Source: Candidatus Saccharimonadota bacterium (GTDB taxonomy: Bacteria; Patescibacteriota; Saccharimonadia; Saccharimonadales; Saccharimonadaceae). Taken from it: a stretch of 64,000 bases of DNA. The notes below the pieces were generated by a model. That model had not been told where the DNA came from and did no database searches. It worked only from the letters and a program-made list of their open reading frames with translations. Position 1 is the first letter of the stretch. Every line of letters begins with the position of its first letter. The stretch covers positions 62,001 to 126,000 of the forward strand of contig CAJPQK010000001.1 in NCBI GenBank assembly GCA_905372835.1, given 5' to 3'. This document shows positions 32,956 through 40,965 of the stretch, in pieces. The position numbers and the translations under genes are program-made.

Positions 32956-35511
32956 ATGCAATTAGCCAAACAATACATTCCAAATGACTACGAACCAGAT
33001 ATCTATGCCCTGTGGGAGACGAGTAATTCTTTTGCGCCCACAGGTGAAGGTAAGCCATATAGCATCGTCATGCCACCACCAAACGCCAACGGCAACCTAC
33101 ATATCGGGCACGCGCTTGACATGAACCTGAAAGACATCTTGATTCGTTATCACAGACTAAAGGGTGATGACGCAGTGTTTATTCCTGGAGCAGATCACGC
33201 TGGCTTTGAAACATGGGTGGTCTACGAAAAAGAACTGGCAAAGCAGGGGAAAAGTCGCTTTGATTTTTCGCGAGAACAACTGTACAGCCAGGTGTGGAAT
33301 TTTGTCCAAGAAAAGCGTGGCAATATGGAGTTACAACTACGTGCTTTGGGCACAAGCGCCTCCTGGAAGCATCTTACATTTACCCTGGATGATAAGGTGA
33401 TACAAACAGTGTACGACACTTTCAGACAGATGTGGGAAGATGATCTGATTTACCGAGGTGAACGAATCGTTAACTACTGTACTGTCCACCAAACGAGTTT
33501 TGCTGACATTGAGGTCGAACATAAAACAGAGAAGGGTACGTTATGGAAAATTGCCTACCCAACATTGGACAAAATTGGCGAGATCGTAGTTGCCACCACC
33601 CGTCCTGAGACCATGCTTGGTGACGTAGCGGTGGCTGTTCACCCTGATGACGAGCGCTACAAAAAACTCATTGGTACTCGCATTCTCCTGCCAATTATCG
33701 ACCGCGAAATCCCAATCATCGCTGACGAATACGTCGACATGAGCTATGGTACTGGAGCCGTCAAAATAACCCCAGCGCATGATCCAAATGACTTTGAGAT
33801 GGCAGAACGTCATGGCCTGCCGATCAAAAGTATCATCAGCCACGATGGTAAGCTAATCAACGTGCCGCCACAATTCTTAGGTCTGGATCCGCAAGAAGCA
33901 AGGCGCCGCATCTTAGCCGCCCTGGAAGCCATGGAGCTACGTCGCGGCGAGTCAGATATTGAACATGCCGTTGGTCATTGCTACAAGTGCGGCACCGTCA
34001 TTGAACCAATGGTTAAAGAGCAGTGGTTCATCAAAATGCAGCCACTGGCTAAGCCAGCCATCGAGGCGCTGGAGAAAGGGGAGATTACTTTCCACCCAGC
34101 CTCAAAGCGTAAAGAACTCATCGCCTACCTGGAGCAGCTCAAAGACTGGAATATCTCTCGACAAATCCCATGGGGCATCCCAATCCCAGCGTTTGTTAAT
34201 GAAACCGACTCAAACGACTGGATCTTTGACACTCGGGTGACAGAAAAGCGTATTGTTGTAAATGGCACAACATATATTAGAGAAGAAGACACCTTTGACA
34301 CCTGGTTCTCCTCTGGTCAATGGCCGTACATCGTTACCGATTATCTCAATGGCGGGGAACTAGCCAAATACTTCCCAACCAGCTTGATGGAAACTGGTAT
34401 GGACATCATGCGAGCATGGGTATCACGCATGATTATGCTCAGTCTGTACCGCACCGGCAAATTACCATTCAAAGATGTTTATCTACACGGCATGGTCAAC
34501 GACGAGCACAATCAAAAAATGTCCAAATCCAAAGGCAATGTCATCAACCCAATGGAACTGGTGTCAGAATTCGGCTCAGACGCTACCCGCATGGGTATCA
34601 TCGCTGGGCGAGCGCCAGCTCAGCATCAAGCATTCAACCGGGGCGCGGTCATTGCTGCTCGTAACTTCTGCAACAAGCTGTGGAATATTGCTCGCTTTGT
34701 TGAAGCGCAAATTGGCGACGATCACGTCATTGTGCCATTACAGCCACAAACCCCAGCTGACCACTGGATTATCCGTCAACTAAACGACTCAGCCAACAAC
34801 ATCGCTGTTCGTTTGGAGCAATACCGTTTTTCTGAGGCCGCCGAAACCGTCTATCACGCCATTTGGGATGACGTCGCTGATTGGTACATCGAATCATCAA
34901 AAACCGCCATCAACCGCCCATTATTGTCATGGGTACTGGCAACCAGCCTGAGGATTACTCATCCATTCGCACCGTTCGTCACTGAGACAATTTGGCAGAC
35001 ACTCAACTACACCGACGGTATTCTGATGCGCGACAGCTGGCCAACACCAGAACAATACGATGAAATTGAAGCTGAACAATTTGAACGAATCAAAGAATTA
35101 GTCTCCGAAGGTCGCTGGGTGATTACAGAGCTACCGGGCAATAAAAAATATCGCTTACTGTACGGCAATGACAGCTTGGTCAAAGAAAACGCCGACACCA
35201 TCAAACACCTCATGCGCCTTGCCTCAATTGAGCACACCGATCAACCGCGTGGTCTCAGATTGGCTGCAACCAACAGGGAAGTGTGGCTGGATATCGATAA
35301 TGAGACGCTCTATCAGCACCAGACTGAGCTAGAAATGCGCCTCGCAGAAGCCCGAAAACGCCTCGAGGGGCTTGAAGCGCGTATCAACAATCCGTCCTAC
35401 ACTGAAAAAGCACCAGCCCACTTAGTGGAAGAGACTCGCCAACACATCACAGAGCAACAGGCGCTCATTAAGCGGCTAGTTACCGAGTTGGAAGTTATCA
35501 AATTTAACTAA
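32956..35511 (+). CDS. valS: Valyl-tRNA synthetase
   Basis: Class I synthetase, 851 residues. HIGH box in NGNLHIGHALDMN, editing domain with TTRPETMLGD, KMSKS in QKMSKSKGN, anticodon-binding domain, and a C-terminal coiled-coil tail (RLAEARKRLEGLEARINN) typical of ValRS. The leader upstream contains a candidate attenuator. The stop overlaps the end of the convergent gene at 35508 by four bases. Confidence 0.96.
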   Translation: MQLAKQYIPNDYEPDIYALWETSNSFAPTGEGKPYSIVMPPPNANGNLHIGHALDMNLKDILIRYHRLKGDDAVFIPGADHAGFETWVVYEKELAKQGKSRFDFSREQLYSQVWNFVQEKRGNMELQLRALGTSASWKHLTFTLDDKVIQTVYDTFRQMWEDDLIYRGERIVNYCTVHQTSFADIEVEHKTEKGTLWKIAYPTLDKIGEIVVATTRPETMLGDVAVAVHPDDERYKKLIGTRILLPIIDREIPIIADEYVDMSYGTGAVKITPAHDPNDFEMAERHGLPIKSIISHDGKLINVPPQFLGLDPQEARRRILAALEAMELRRGESDIEHAVGHCYKCGTVIEPMVKEQWFIKMQPLAKPAIEALEKGEITFHPASKRKELIAYLEQLKDWNISRQIPWGIPIPAFVNETDSNDWIFDTRVTEKRIVVNGTTYIREEDTFDTWFSSGQWPYIVTDYLNGGELAKYFPTSLMETGMDIMRAWVSRMIMLSLYRTGKLPFKDVYLHGMVNDEHNQKMSKSKGNVINPMELVSEFGSDATRMGIIAGRAPAQHQAFNRGAVIAARNFCNKLWNIARFVEAQIGDDHVIVPLQPQTPADHWIIRQLNDSANNIAVRLEQYRFSEAAETVYHAIWDDVADWYIESSKTAINRPLLSWVLATSLRITHPFAPFVTETIWQTLNYTDGILMRDSWPTPEQYDEIEAEQFERIKELVSEGRWVITELPGNKKYRLLYGNDSLVKENADTIKHLMRLASIEHTDQPRGLRLAATNREVWLDIDNETLYQHQTELEMRLAEARKRLEGLEARINNPSYTEKAPAHLVEETRQHITEQQALIKRLVTELEVIKFN

Positions 35512-35864
35512 AAACAAATCTTACCGATACACAAGCGTTGCCCATCAAACTCAGGACCGCCATTGCCCTGGGCACGCTTAACTTTCATATATTTTCGGTC
35601 ATCATTACGCGGTGTCGAACGTGGGTTTGCTGATCCATCATGAATGATACTACTCAGTGATGTATGTTCCGGGTGTGTATGCGCTGATGAGCCAATCCTT
35701 GTCGTTTTCATACCATCGTCGCCCGTTGATCCTTGAAAATCAACCACACTAAACACTGATACGACCGCCTTATCCACGTGGGTGTCGTGCATCAGTACAC
35801 CACAAGCAGTAGTCAGGCTCACAAATATGGTAAATTGTGTAATAATCTGTTGTAATATATTCAT
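35508..35864 (-). CDS. Small secreted or membrane-anchored protein, unknown
   Basis: 118 residues: a hydrophobic N-terminal segment (IITQFTIFVSLTTACGVL, about residues 7-24) like a signal anchor or weak lipobox, then a hydrophilic Ser/His/Arg-rich region, ending in LCIGKICF with two Cys. GAGAGATAA precedes the ATG. I recognise no family. Support is moderate: the leader carries a hairpin and a minus-strand -10-like GATAAT, but coding character is weak. Confidence 0.5.
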   Translation of the reverse strand: MNILQQIITQFTIFVSLTTACGVLMHDTHVDKAVVSVFSVVDFQGSTGDDGMKTTRIGSSAHTHPEHTSLSSIIHDGSANPRSTPRNDDRKYMKVKRAQGNGGPEFDGQRLCIGKICF

Positions 35865-35886
35865 TTATCTCTCTGTTTATGTTTTA

Positions 35887-35910
35887 TTAACGCGCACTGA
35901 GCGCTGTTAA
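35887..35910. repeat. Hairpin in the leader of the 35508 gene
   Basis: TTAACGCGC and GCGCTGTTAA form an inverted repeat with one bulged base around ACTGA. It lies 23-46 bases before the ATG of the small secreted protein and could be an operator or leader structure. Confidence 0.4.
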
Positions 35911-35970
35911 ACTGATTATCATATTAGCATAAGTTTTATTTTATGTCAAATATATTTCACGTTGATGGCA

Positions 35971-35996
35971 AATAAAAACACCTGCTCGAGGTGTTT
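35971..35996 (-). terminator. Terminator of tRNA-Ser(TGA)
   Basis: Stem AAACACCT / AGGTGTTT with a five-base loop, followed on the minus strand by TTATT, 12 bases beyond the tRNA. Confidence 0.75.
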
Positions 35997-36007
35997 ACGT
36001 ATCATTC

Positions 36008-36097
36008 TGGCGGAAGGGGAGGGATTCGAACCCTCGGTACGTTTTACCGCACGCCGGTTTTCAAGACCGGTACCTTCAACCACTCGGTCACCCTTCC
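36008..36097 (-). tRNA. tRNA-Ser (TGA)
   Basis: GGAAGGG/CCCTTCC acceptor with discriminator G and encoded CCA. The loop CTTGAAA gives anticodon TGA. The long variable arm GCGGTAAAACGTACC is as expected for Ser. Confidence 0.95.
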
Positions 36098-36133
36098 AGA
36101 AATCTGTTCACATTATACCACACTCCTGTTCAC

Positions 36134-36167
36134 AAATAAAAATTCCCAACCCGTAAGTTGAGAATTT
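36134..36167 (-). terminator. Terminator of tRNA-Ser(GCT)
   Basis: AAATTCTCAA / TTGGGAATTT stem (one G-U) then TTTATTTG on the minus strand. It separates two tandem serine tRNA genes. Confidence 0.7.
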
Positions 36168-36179
36168 CATATCAGTTCC

Positions 36180-36272
36180 TGGCGGAGGAGGGGAGATTCG
36201 AACTCCCGCTACAGATCTCTCCGTACTAACGATTTAGCAAACCGTCCCCTTCAGCCACTTGGGTACTCCTCC
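36180..36272 (-). tRNA. tRNA-Ser (GCT)
   Basis: Acceptor GGAGGAG with matching 3' strand, discriminator G and encoded CCA. The loop TTGCTAA gives anticodon GCT. Long variable arm present. Confidence 0.95.
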
Positions 36273-36331
36273 AAAATGTACACCATGAAACCTGGTTACA
36301 TTGTACCACACCTGTACAAAATACCATAGCG

Positions 36332-36360
36332 TTGACTTTTTAATACCAAACAAGGATAAT
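36332..36360 (+). promoter_or_regulatory. Promoter of the first pilin-like gene
   Basis: TTGACT at 36332-36337, 17-base spacer, GATAAT at 36355-36360, then nine bases to the ATG. This is one of the best -35/-10 pairs in the window. Confidence 0.7.
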
Positions 36361-36369
36361 ATAACTATT

Positions 36370-36771
36370 ATGAAGAAGTTTCTAACTGTTGGCGCAAGCA
36401 TCATCATAACAACCATGTTAGCATTGACCATCACTGGTCTACCAGCTCTGGCACTTGGTGAGGGTGGTTTTGCAGAAGGTGTAGAGGCAGCTCGTGGCAA
36501 CGGTGTGCCAACCAACCTGTGGAATGGTGACAGCTCTCTGGTGCGTCGGGTTATCAACTTCATGCTGATCGGTATCGCTGTGGTCAGCGTGGTGATGCTT
36601 ATCTTTGGTGGTTTTCGTTACGTCATATCTGGTGGACGGAAGGAATCAGTTACTGCCGCCAAAAACACCATCTTGTATGCTGTGATTGGTCTATTGATTG
36701 CTCTTTTCGCCTATGCCATCATCAAGTTTGTCATTAACTTCGCCGTCAGCGGTGGCTCTACTGACGTCTAG
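36370..36771 (+). CDS. VirB2/TrbC-like pilin-type protein, copy 1
   Basis: 133 residues: signal peptide (KKFLTVGASIIITTMLALTITGLPALAL), a short polar loop, then two membrane helices joined by GGFRYVISGGRKESVTAAKN. The second helix is TILYAVIGLLIALFAYAII. This helix-loop-helix with a GG-x-Y-x-x-S...AK-N-T-I pattern is shared with five genes at 39.8-41.8 kb. It resembles the T4SS pilin family (VirB2/TrbC). An ATG 69 bases upstream is in frame but lies before the promoter and is rejected. Confidence 0.8.
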   Translation: MKKFLTVGASIIITTMLALTITGLPALALGEGGFAEGVEAARGNGVPTNLWNGDSSLVRRVINFMLIGIAVVSVVMLIFGGFRYVISGGRKESVTAAKNTILYAVIGLLIALFAYAIIKFVINFAVSGGSTDV

Positions 36772-36803
36772 TCTACACATTATGCTCATGGTATACTAAA
36801 ACC

Positions 36804-37301
36804 ATGGAAGCAGAACCAACCAAAACAACAACTCATGACCTGTCTGAACCATTTTCTTGGCACGCCCCAGAGACCAGAGGTCCAGCACGTGGTCTAGGCT
36901 GGTATCTATCATTTGCCGTGGTCATCATGGCACTCATGGCACTGTCTGTTTTTTGGATAAAAAGCTGGACATTCACGGTGTTAATACCCATCATGGCGGT
37001 AGCGTTACTATCTCTATCCACCAAAACCCCTCGCATGATCAACTACGCCATTAGTCCTAAAGGTGTCTATGTGGCGGACAAATTGTATGATTTTAGTGAA
37101 TTCAAAGCCTTTGGTGTTATTGAATATCAAGGTCAATTCTCAGTATTACTACTTCCCGTTAAACGGTTTTCACCAGGGTTAACCATTTACTTTTCAGAGG
37201 CAGAAGGGGAAGTAATTGTCGATATGTTAGGCACACGCCTGCCCATGCAAGAGATAAAACCAGACGCTTTGGAAAAACTCATCCGAATCATTAAGCTTTA
37301 G
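36804..37301 (+). CDS. Membrane protein, two helices plus small soluble domain
   Basis: 165 residues. A polar N-terminus of 30 residues is followed by two closely spaced helices at about 32-50 and 54-70 (LSFAVVIMALMALSVFWI; FTVLIPIMAVALLSL), and a C-terminal domain with beta character that looks PH-like (GVYVADKLYDFSEFKAFGVIE). TATACT at 36792-36797 exactly six bases before the ATG marks it as leaderless. It lies beside the first pilin gene, so a T4SS accessory role is possible; no family recognised. Confidence 0.75.
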   Translation: MEAEPTKTTTHDLSEPFSWHAPETRGPARGLGWYLSFAVVIMALMALSVFWIKSWTFTVLIPIMAVALLSLSTKTPRMINYAISPKGVYVADKLYDFSEFKAFGVIEYQGQFSVLLLPVKRFSPGLTIYFSEAEGEVIVDMLGTRLPMQEIKPDALEKLIRIIKL

Positions 37302-37302
37302 C

Positions 37303-37332
37303 TTGCTCTTAGCTTTTGATATGTGTTAGAAT
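37303..37332 (+). promoter_or_regulatory. Promoter of tRNA-Arg
   Basis: TTGCTC at 37303-37308, 18-base spacer, TAGAAT at 37327-37332. The tRNA begins 84 bases later, so the precursor has a long 5' leader containing two small hairpins. Confidence 0.6.
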
Positions 37333-37416
37333 GTAAAAGTTCGATGTTCATGATGTGAACAGAGAAGGTACCTTATATTTTTGTTATGGCCAATCGGTTT
37401 TGCCGAAAGGCTGTAT

Positions 37417-37493
37417 GCACCCGTAGCTCAGCTGGATAGAGCGTTGGCTTGCGGAGCCAAAGGTCGTACGTTCGAATCGTGCCGGGTGTACCA
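37417..37493 (+). tRNA. tRNA-Arg (GCG)
   Basis: Acceptor GCACCCG/CGGGTGT with discriminator A and encoded CCA. The anticodon stem TTGGC/GCCAA encloses TTGCGGA, giving anticodon GCG. The first base is not A, so this is not the usual bacterial Arg(ACG) that reads CGN after deamination to inosine. Confidence 0.93.
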
Positions 37494-37505
37494 ATTAGCA
37501 TTATC

Positions 37506-37539
37506 AAAACAACTCTTCGTCATGGAAGAGTTGTTTTTA
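37506..37539 (+). terminator. Terminator of tRNA-Arg
   Basis: AACAACTCTTC / GAAGAGTTGTT, 11-bp perfect stem, six-base loop, then TTT. Confidence 0.88.
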
Positions 37540-37559
37540 TTCTGAACCACTCCCGTGGA

Positions 37560-37802
37560 TTATTCTTCTGTCGGCTCCTCTTTAGAAGACGATTCAGACA
37601 ACCTAACTGTGTTCTCAAAATGATCTACCTCAATGGAGTCTGCAGTATCAGCAGCAAGAAGTGCATCTGGTGGAGTAATACCGTATTCTTTTGCCATTAC
37701 ATCAAGAAATTGAACGGTATTAACCGCCGCCCCTCCTAAGCCCCTAATAACCTCCTCGGCAATTTCAATATATTTAGACAAATTTTCATAATTAAAATCC
37801 AT
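37560..37802 (-). CDS. Small acidic protein of 80 residues, unknown
   Basis: Helical N-terminus (LSKYIEIAEEVIRGLGGAAV) and an acidic, Ser/Glu-rich C-terminus. No signal, membrane helix or Cys. The start is strongly supported by AAGGAGATGAT before the ATG. It lies alone between tRNA-Arg and tRNA-Ser(CGA). I recognise no family. Confidence 0.65.
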   Translation of the reverse strand: MDFNYENLSKYIEIAEEVIRGLGGAAVNTVQFLDVMAKEYGITPPDALLAADTADSIEVDHFENTVRLSESSSKEEPTEE

Positions 37803-37866
37803 ATTATCATCTCCTTTTTACCATATTTCAACATTATTATATCATACTATTCATCTCTGGTAACAC

Positions 37867-37889
37867 AAAACCCTCACAGAGGTGAGGGC
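37867..37889 (-). terminator. Terminator of tRNA-Ser(CGA)
   Basis: CCCTCAC / GTGAGGG with a short loop, then TTTTGTG on the minus strand, 16 bases beyond the tRNA. Confidence 0.75.
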
Positions 37890-37904
37890 TGACTAAACAT
37901 TCCA

Positions 37905-37991
37905 TGGCGGAGAGAGAGGGATTCGAACCCTCGAAGCCTTGCGGCTTACCGCTTTTCGAGAGCGGCCAGTTCAACCACTCCTGCACCTCTC
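37905..37991 (-). tRNA. tRNA-Ser (CGA)
   Basis: GGAGAGG acceptor, discriminator G and encoded CCA. The loop CTCGAAA gives anticodon CGA. Long variable arm AAGCCGCAAGGCTT. Fourth serine tRNA in the window. Confidence 0.95.
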
Positions 37992-38042
37992 CGTGATTGA
38001 CTTTTTCATTATACCAGAGGTTGGGTTATACTTGCAGTAGAT

Positions 38043-38498
38043 ATGCTCAAAATTATCACAATCGGCAAGAAAAATAATTCATGGGTCATGGATGGCCTAG
38101 AATACTACCAGAAGCGCCTGAGAGCCCCATGGAATATCGAATGGGTATTGTTGGCTAATTCTTCACTGGAAGGCCCCAGAGCGCGTCAGGAAGAGTCTGA
38201 ACGGATACTCAAGCAAATCAAACCAGACCATTTTGTCATTTTACTGGACGAAAGAGGTAATAATCTATCATCTCCAGAGCTATCAGCTCTCTTGGAAAAT
38301 CAATTCACCCACAGTCAGTCGGTAGTCATCATCATTGGTGGGGCATTTGGTGTTTCTTCGGAACTACGCGAGCGGGCCGATGTCGTTTGGTCGCTGTCAA
38401 AACTGGTGTTTCCGCATCAACTTGTACGTCTACTCTTGACAGAACAACTTTATCGCGCGCAGGAGATCACCAAAGGTAGTGGGTATCACCACATCTAG
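38043..38498 (+). CDS. rlmH: 23S rRNA pseudouridine-1915 N3-methyltransferase
   Basis: A 151-residue SPOUT methyltransferase acting on the ribosomal A site. The trefoil-knot segments FVILLDERGNNLSSPELS, IIIGGAFGVSSELRERAD and FPHQLVRLLLTEQLYRAQEI are typical. TATACT lies 10 bases before the ATG. The 3' end overlaps convergent comF by four bases. Confidence 0.95.
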   Translation: MLKIITIGKKNNSWVMDGLEYYQKRLRAPWNIEWVLLANSSLEGPRARQEESERILKQIKPDHFVILLDERGNNLSSPELSALLENQFTHSQSVVIIIGGAFGVSSELRERADVVWSLSKLVFPHQLVRLLLTEQLYRAQEITKGSGYHHI

Positions 38499-39178
38499 TC
38501 AACCGTGGATTTTTGTGAGTCGTGCCGTGTTAGAACTATGATTGTTACAGAGGTAGCACCCGCCTGACGTAAACAGTGAGCAGCTTCTCGCACCGTGGCA
38601 CCAGTAGTAAAGATATCATCGACCAGGTAGTAATGCTTGGATGGATCAATATTACCCGCCACCCGGAAAAATTCTTTCGCTTGCATCCTTCGTTGTTTGG
38701 CTGATTTGGTAAAATGCTGCGTCACGTTGTTGCGCCGCTGGATAATCTGTTTAACAGGGATATTCCTGACTCGTCCCAGCTGACGACAGATGAGCTTCAT
38801 GTGATCATATCCTCTGATGCGTGTATTGCGCGGCGTCGTCGGGATGGGGACCAGCACACTGTTAGCCGGCAGTTGTGGCAACAGTTTGTCAGCGATTGCA
38901 GCCAAGTCGTTAATCACAGCCCGTTTGCGCTCAAACTTGAGTGCATCAATTGCCTGCAACACCGCACCCCGCCTGAGCAGCAAACAATAAATCTGCCCGA
39001 CAGGGAAGTGATGTCTACCACAATAGTTACCATGTTTGGGACGCCGATCACATAAAACGCATGTGGTATAGGTCATTTGTGTGATGTATTTTTTACATTT
39101 TTGGCAAATAATTTGGCCAGTTTTTCCACACCCATAACAGTAGTGGGGAGCGATAACTGACAATAACTCATCAAACAT
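38495..39178 (-). CDS. comF: ComF-family phosphoribosyltransferase-like protein
   Basis: 227 residues. The N-terminus is rich in Cys pairs (YCYGCGK, CQKC, CVLC) forming a zinc ribbon. The C-terminal phosphoribosyltransferase domain has the PRPP loop YYLVDDIFTTGATVREAA. In other bacteria ComF helps bring transforming DNA into the cytoplasm. Its position between T4SS-like pilin genes is notable. TATAAT lies on the minus strand at 39213-39218, but there is no clear Shine-Dalgarno sequence. Confidence 0.88.
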   Translation of the reverse strand: MFDELLSVIAPHYCYGCGKTGQIICQKCKKYITQMTYTTCVLCDRRPKHGNYCGRHHFPVGQIYCLLLRRGAVLQAIDALKFERKRAVINDLAAIADKLLPQLPANSVLVPIPTTPRNTRIRGYDHMKLICRQLGRVRNIPVKQIIQRRNNVTQHFTKSAKQRRMQAKEFFRVAGNIDPSKHYYLVDDIFTTGATVREAAHCLRQAGATSVTIIVLTRHDSQKSTVD

Positions 39179-39283
39179 TGTATTTTTTACGTTTTTCGCC
39201 TTTCACTGTTGATTATAACGCACATAACCGTTATACTAATAGAGAACATTGTCAATTGAGCCAAATAGAGTGGAGGAACAACT

Positions 39284-39760
39284 ATGGCCCGGAAACAGGA
39301 CGATAATTTATTTACCGACGACGATTTAACTGCTGCATTTTTGGATGAAGCTGATTTGTCAGCTCCAGCACAAGCGCCAGTAGCGCCAACTATTGCTACT
39401 AACGAAGACAACTGGGAAGAGGACGCTGATGACCTGATGGGTCAGTTGGCGGTTGACGTTTTTGAGACCGAAGGAGAATTGGTCATCAAAGCGCGCACCG
39501 CTGGTGTTGACCGCAACGACCTGGATGTCAGCATCTCTGATGGCATCTTGACCATCTCTGGTACCTTGTCTAGTGGTGACGAGACTGAAGTTAACAACTG
39601 GCACATTCAAGAATGTTACTGGGGCGAATTTAGGCGCACCCTGGCTCTTCCAGTTGCAGTCAAGGAAGAGGGTGTGAAAGCAGAACTAAAAGACGGCGTA
39701 TTGACAATCACCTTTGAAAAAGTAAAGCAAGAAAAAGCTAAGAAGATTCAAGTTCTGTAA
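39284..39760 (+). CDS. Small heat-shock protein (Hsp20/alpha-crystallin)
   Basis: 158 residues. A 50-residue acidic N-terminal arm precedes the alpha-crystallin domain from about residue 60 (DVFETEGELVIKARTAGVDRNDLDVSI, then GEFRRTLALPVAVKEEGVKAELKDGVLTITF). An ATP-independent holdase for unfolded proteins. GGAGGA precedes the ATG; TATACT is at 39232-39237. No CIRCE-like element is seen, so it is regulated separately from groES-groEL. Confidence 0.92.
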   Translation: MARKQDDNLFTDDDLTAAFLDEADLSAPAQAPVAPTIATNEDNWEEDADDLMGQLAVDVFETEGELVIKARTAGVDRNDLDVSISDGILTISGTLSSGDETEVNNWHIQECYWGEFRRTLALPVAVKEEGVKAELKDGVLTITFEKVKQEKAKKIQVL

Positions 39761-39780
39761 CCAGTCACTAATTTCTACTA

Positions 39781-39811
39781 AAAACACCAGCCGTAATGAC
39801 TGGTGTTTTTG
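39781..39811. terminator. Bidirectional terminator between hsp20 and the pilin array
   Basis: AACACCAG / CTGGTGTT stem with a nine-base loop, preceded by AAAA and followed by TTTTT, serving both convergent units. Confidence 0.85.
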
Positions 39812-39828
39812 AAATGTAACTGAGTGAA

Positions 39829-40209
39829 TTAGTTACCAGTAACCTTATTGACCACGAAGTTAACGATAGCGTAGGCAAAGATTGCAATCAACAAACCAAT
39901 CAAGGAGTACATGATAGTGTTCTTAGCAGATGTCACCTTAGCGCTGTCACCATTTGACGTGGTGTATTTAAAACCACCAAGGATCAGCATAAACACAGAG
40001 ACAATCGCAATGGCCATCAATGCAAAGTTAATTGACTTTGAGATGATGTCGTCAACGTTAGCAGTAGCACCGGTGTTGGCATTTTGAACCTTATTCAAAC
40101 CTTCTCGAACCTGGGCAAATGCGTTATCACCAGAAGCCAAAAATACTACACCCATGACCAACATAGGAAGGGCAAACGCGCCAGCTATTTTAATAATGGT
40201 TTTTTTCAT
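39829..40209 (-). CDS. VirB2/TrbC-like pilin-type protein, copy 2
   Basis: 126 residues. Signal peptide (IIKIAGAFALPMLVMGVVF) with a likely cut after DNAFA, a polar loop, helix INFALMAIAIVSVFMLILGG, then FKYTTSNGDSAKVTSAKNT and the second helix. It is last in the minus-strand pilin array. It is closest in its loop to the next gene (TSNGDSAK in both), which points to recent duplication. Confidence 0.8.
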   Translation of the reverse strand: MKKTIIKIAGAFALPMLVMGVVFLASGDNAFAQVREGLNKVQNANTGATANVDDIISKSINFALMAIAIVSVFMLILGGFKYTTSNGDSAKVTSAKNTIMYSLIGLLIAIFAYAIVNFVVNKVTGN

Positions 40210-40295
40210 GAATTTCGTTTCCTTTCCTTGGGAAATTGATTGTTATTTTACTTCATTATACCATATTTTACTATTTGTCTATACCATGTTGACCT

Positions 40296-40667
40296 CTATT
40301 GGACGATACTGCGAAATACATAATCAACAATACCGTAAGCAAGGGCAGAGATGATCACGCCGATGATGGCATACAGAATGGTGTTTTTAGCAGAGCTCAG
40401 TTTGGCGCTGTCACCGTTGGATGTGCTGTATTTTAACCCACCAATGATAACCATCACAACGGATACGATACCAGAGATAATCAGCAGATATCTGATGACT
40501 GTTTTGATGACAGGATCGACCGACTCGCTGCTATTGGCGCAAACAATGTTGTTTGGATCAGTACTACAGGCATCATAAATTCCAACCGCCGAAGCAGCTT
40601 GTGACAGTAAAAATCCACCAACCATGACGAAGGCCAGAGCAATGGTAATAGTTACGATTTTTTTCAT
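40296..40667 (-). CDS. VirB2/TrbC-like pilin-type protein, copy 3
   Basis: 123 residues. Signal peptide ending near SQAASA, then a loop with two Cys (YDACSTDPNNIVCANS) that could form a disulfide on the outer face. The helix pair is joined by GGLKYSTSNGDSAKLSSAKNT. Its ATG overlaps the stop of copy 4 by one base, so translation is coupled. Confidence 0.8.
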   Translation of the reverse strand: MKKIVTITIALAFVMVGGFLLSQAASAVGIYDACSTDPNNIVCANSSESVDPVIKTVIRYLLIISGIVSVVMVIIGGLKYSTSNGDSAKLSSAKNTILYAIIGVIISALAYGIVDYVFRSIVQ

Positions 40668-40963
40668 TAGTTAAACCTCCCTGCGACATAATTTGTAATA
40701 ACAAAAGCACACCATACCACCAGCAGACCAACCACCGAATAGATGATACCGTTTTTAGCTTTGGAGACTTTGCCTGGATCACCAGCGGATACACTGTACA
40801 TAATGCCATAGATGATGATGGAAATGATGGCCACCACTGCTGAAACTGCAAACACAAGGTTGACTATGTCACGCAGTGCCGCGCTATCATTTTTACGGTC
40901 AGGAATCCCTACGTCACTCGGGGAACCTAATTGGCTAACAATTTGAACGATAAACTTTTCCAT
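40667..40963 (-). CDS. VirB2/TrbC-like pilin-type protein, copy 4 (no signal peptide)
   Basis: 98 residues, the shortest copy. It has no N-terminal signal peptide, only a soluble start (MEKFIVQIVSQLGSPSDVG). The two helices are intact around YGIMYSVSAGDPGKVSKAKNG. It would need another way to reach the membrane, or serve as a membrane base protein and not a secreted subunit. Confidence 0.78.
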   Translation of the reverse strand: MEKFIVQIVSQLGSPSDVGIPDRKNDSAALRDIVNLVFAVSAVVAIISIIIYGIMYSVSAGDPGKVSKAKNGIIYSVVGLLVVWCAFVITNYVAGRFN

Positions 40964-40965
40964 AC

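Noticed and set aside
37449..37739. Plus-strand frame of 96 codons
   Set aside because: It begins inside tRNA-Arg, crosses its terminator and is antisense to a small gene with a strong ribosome-binding site.
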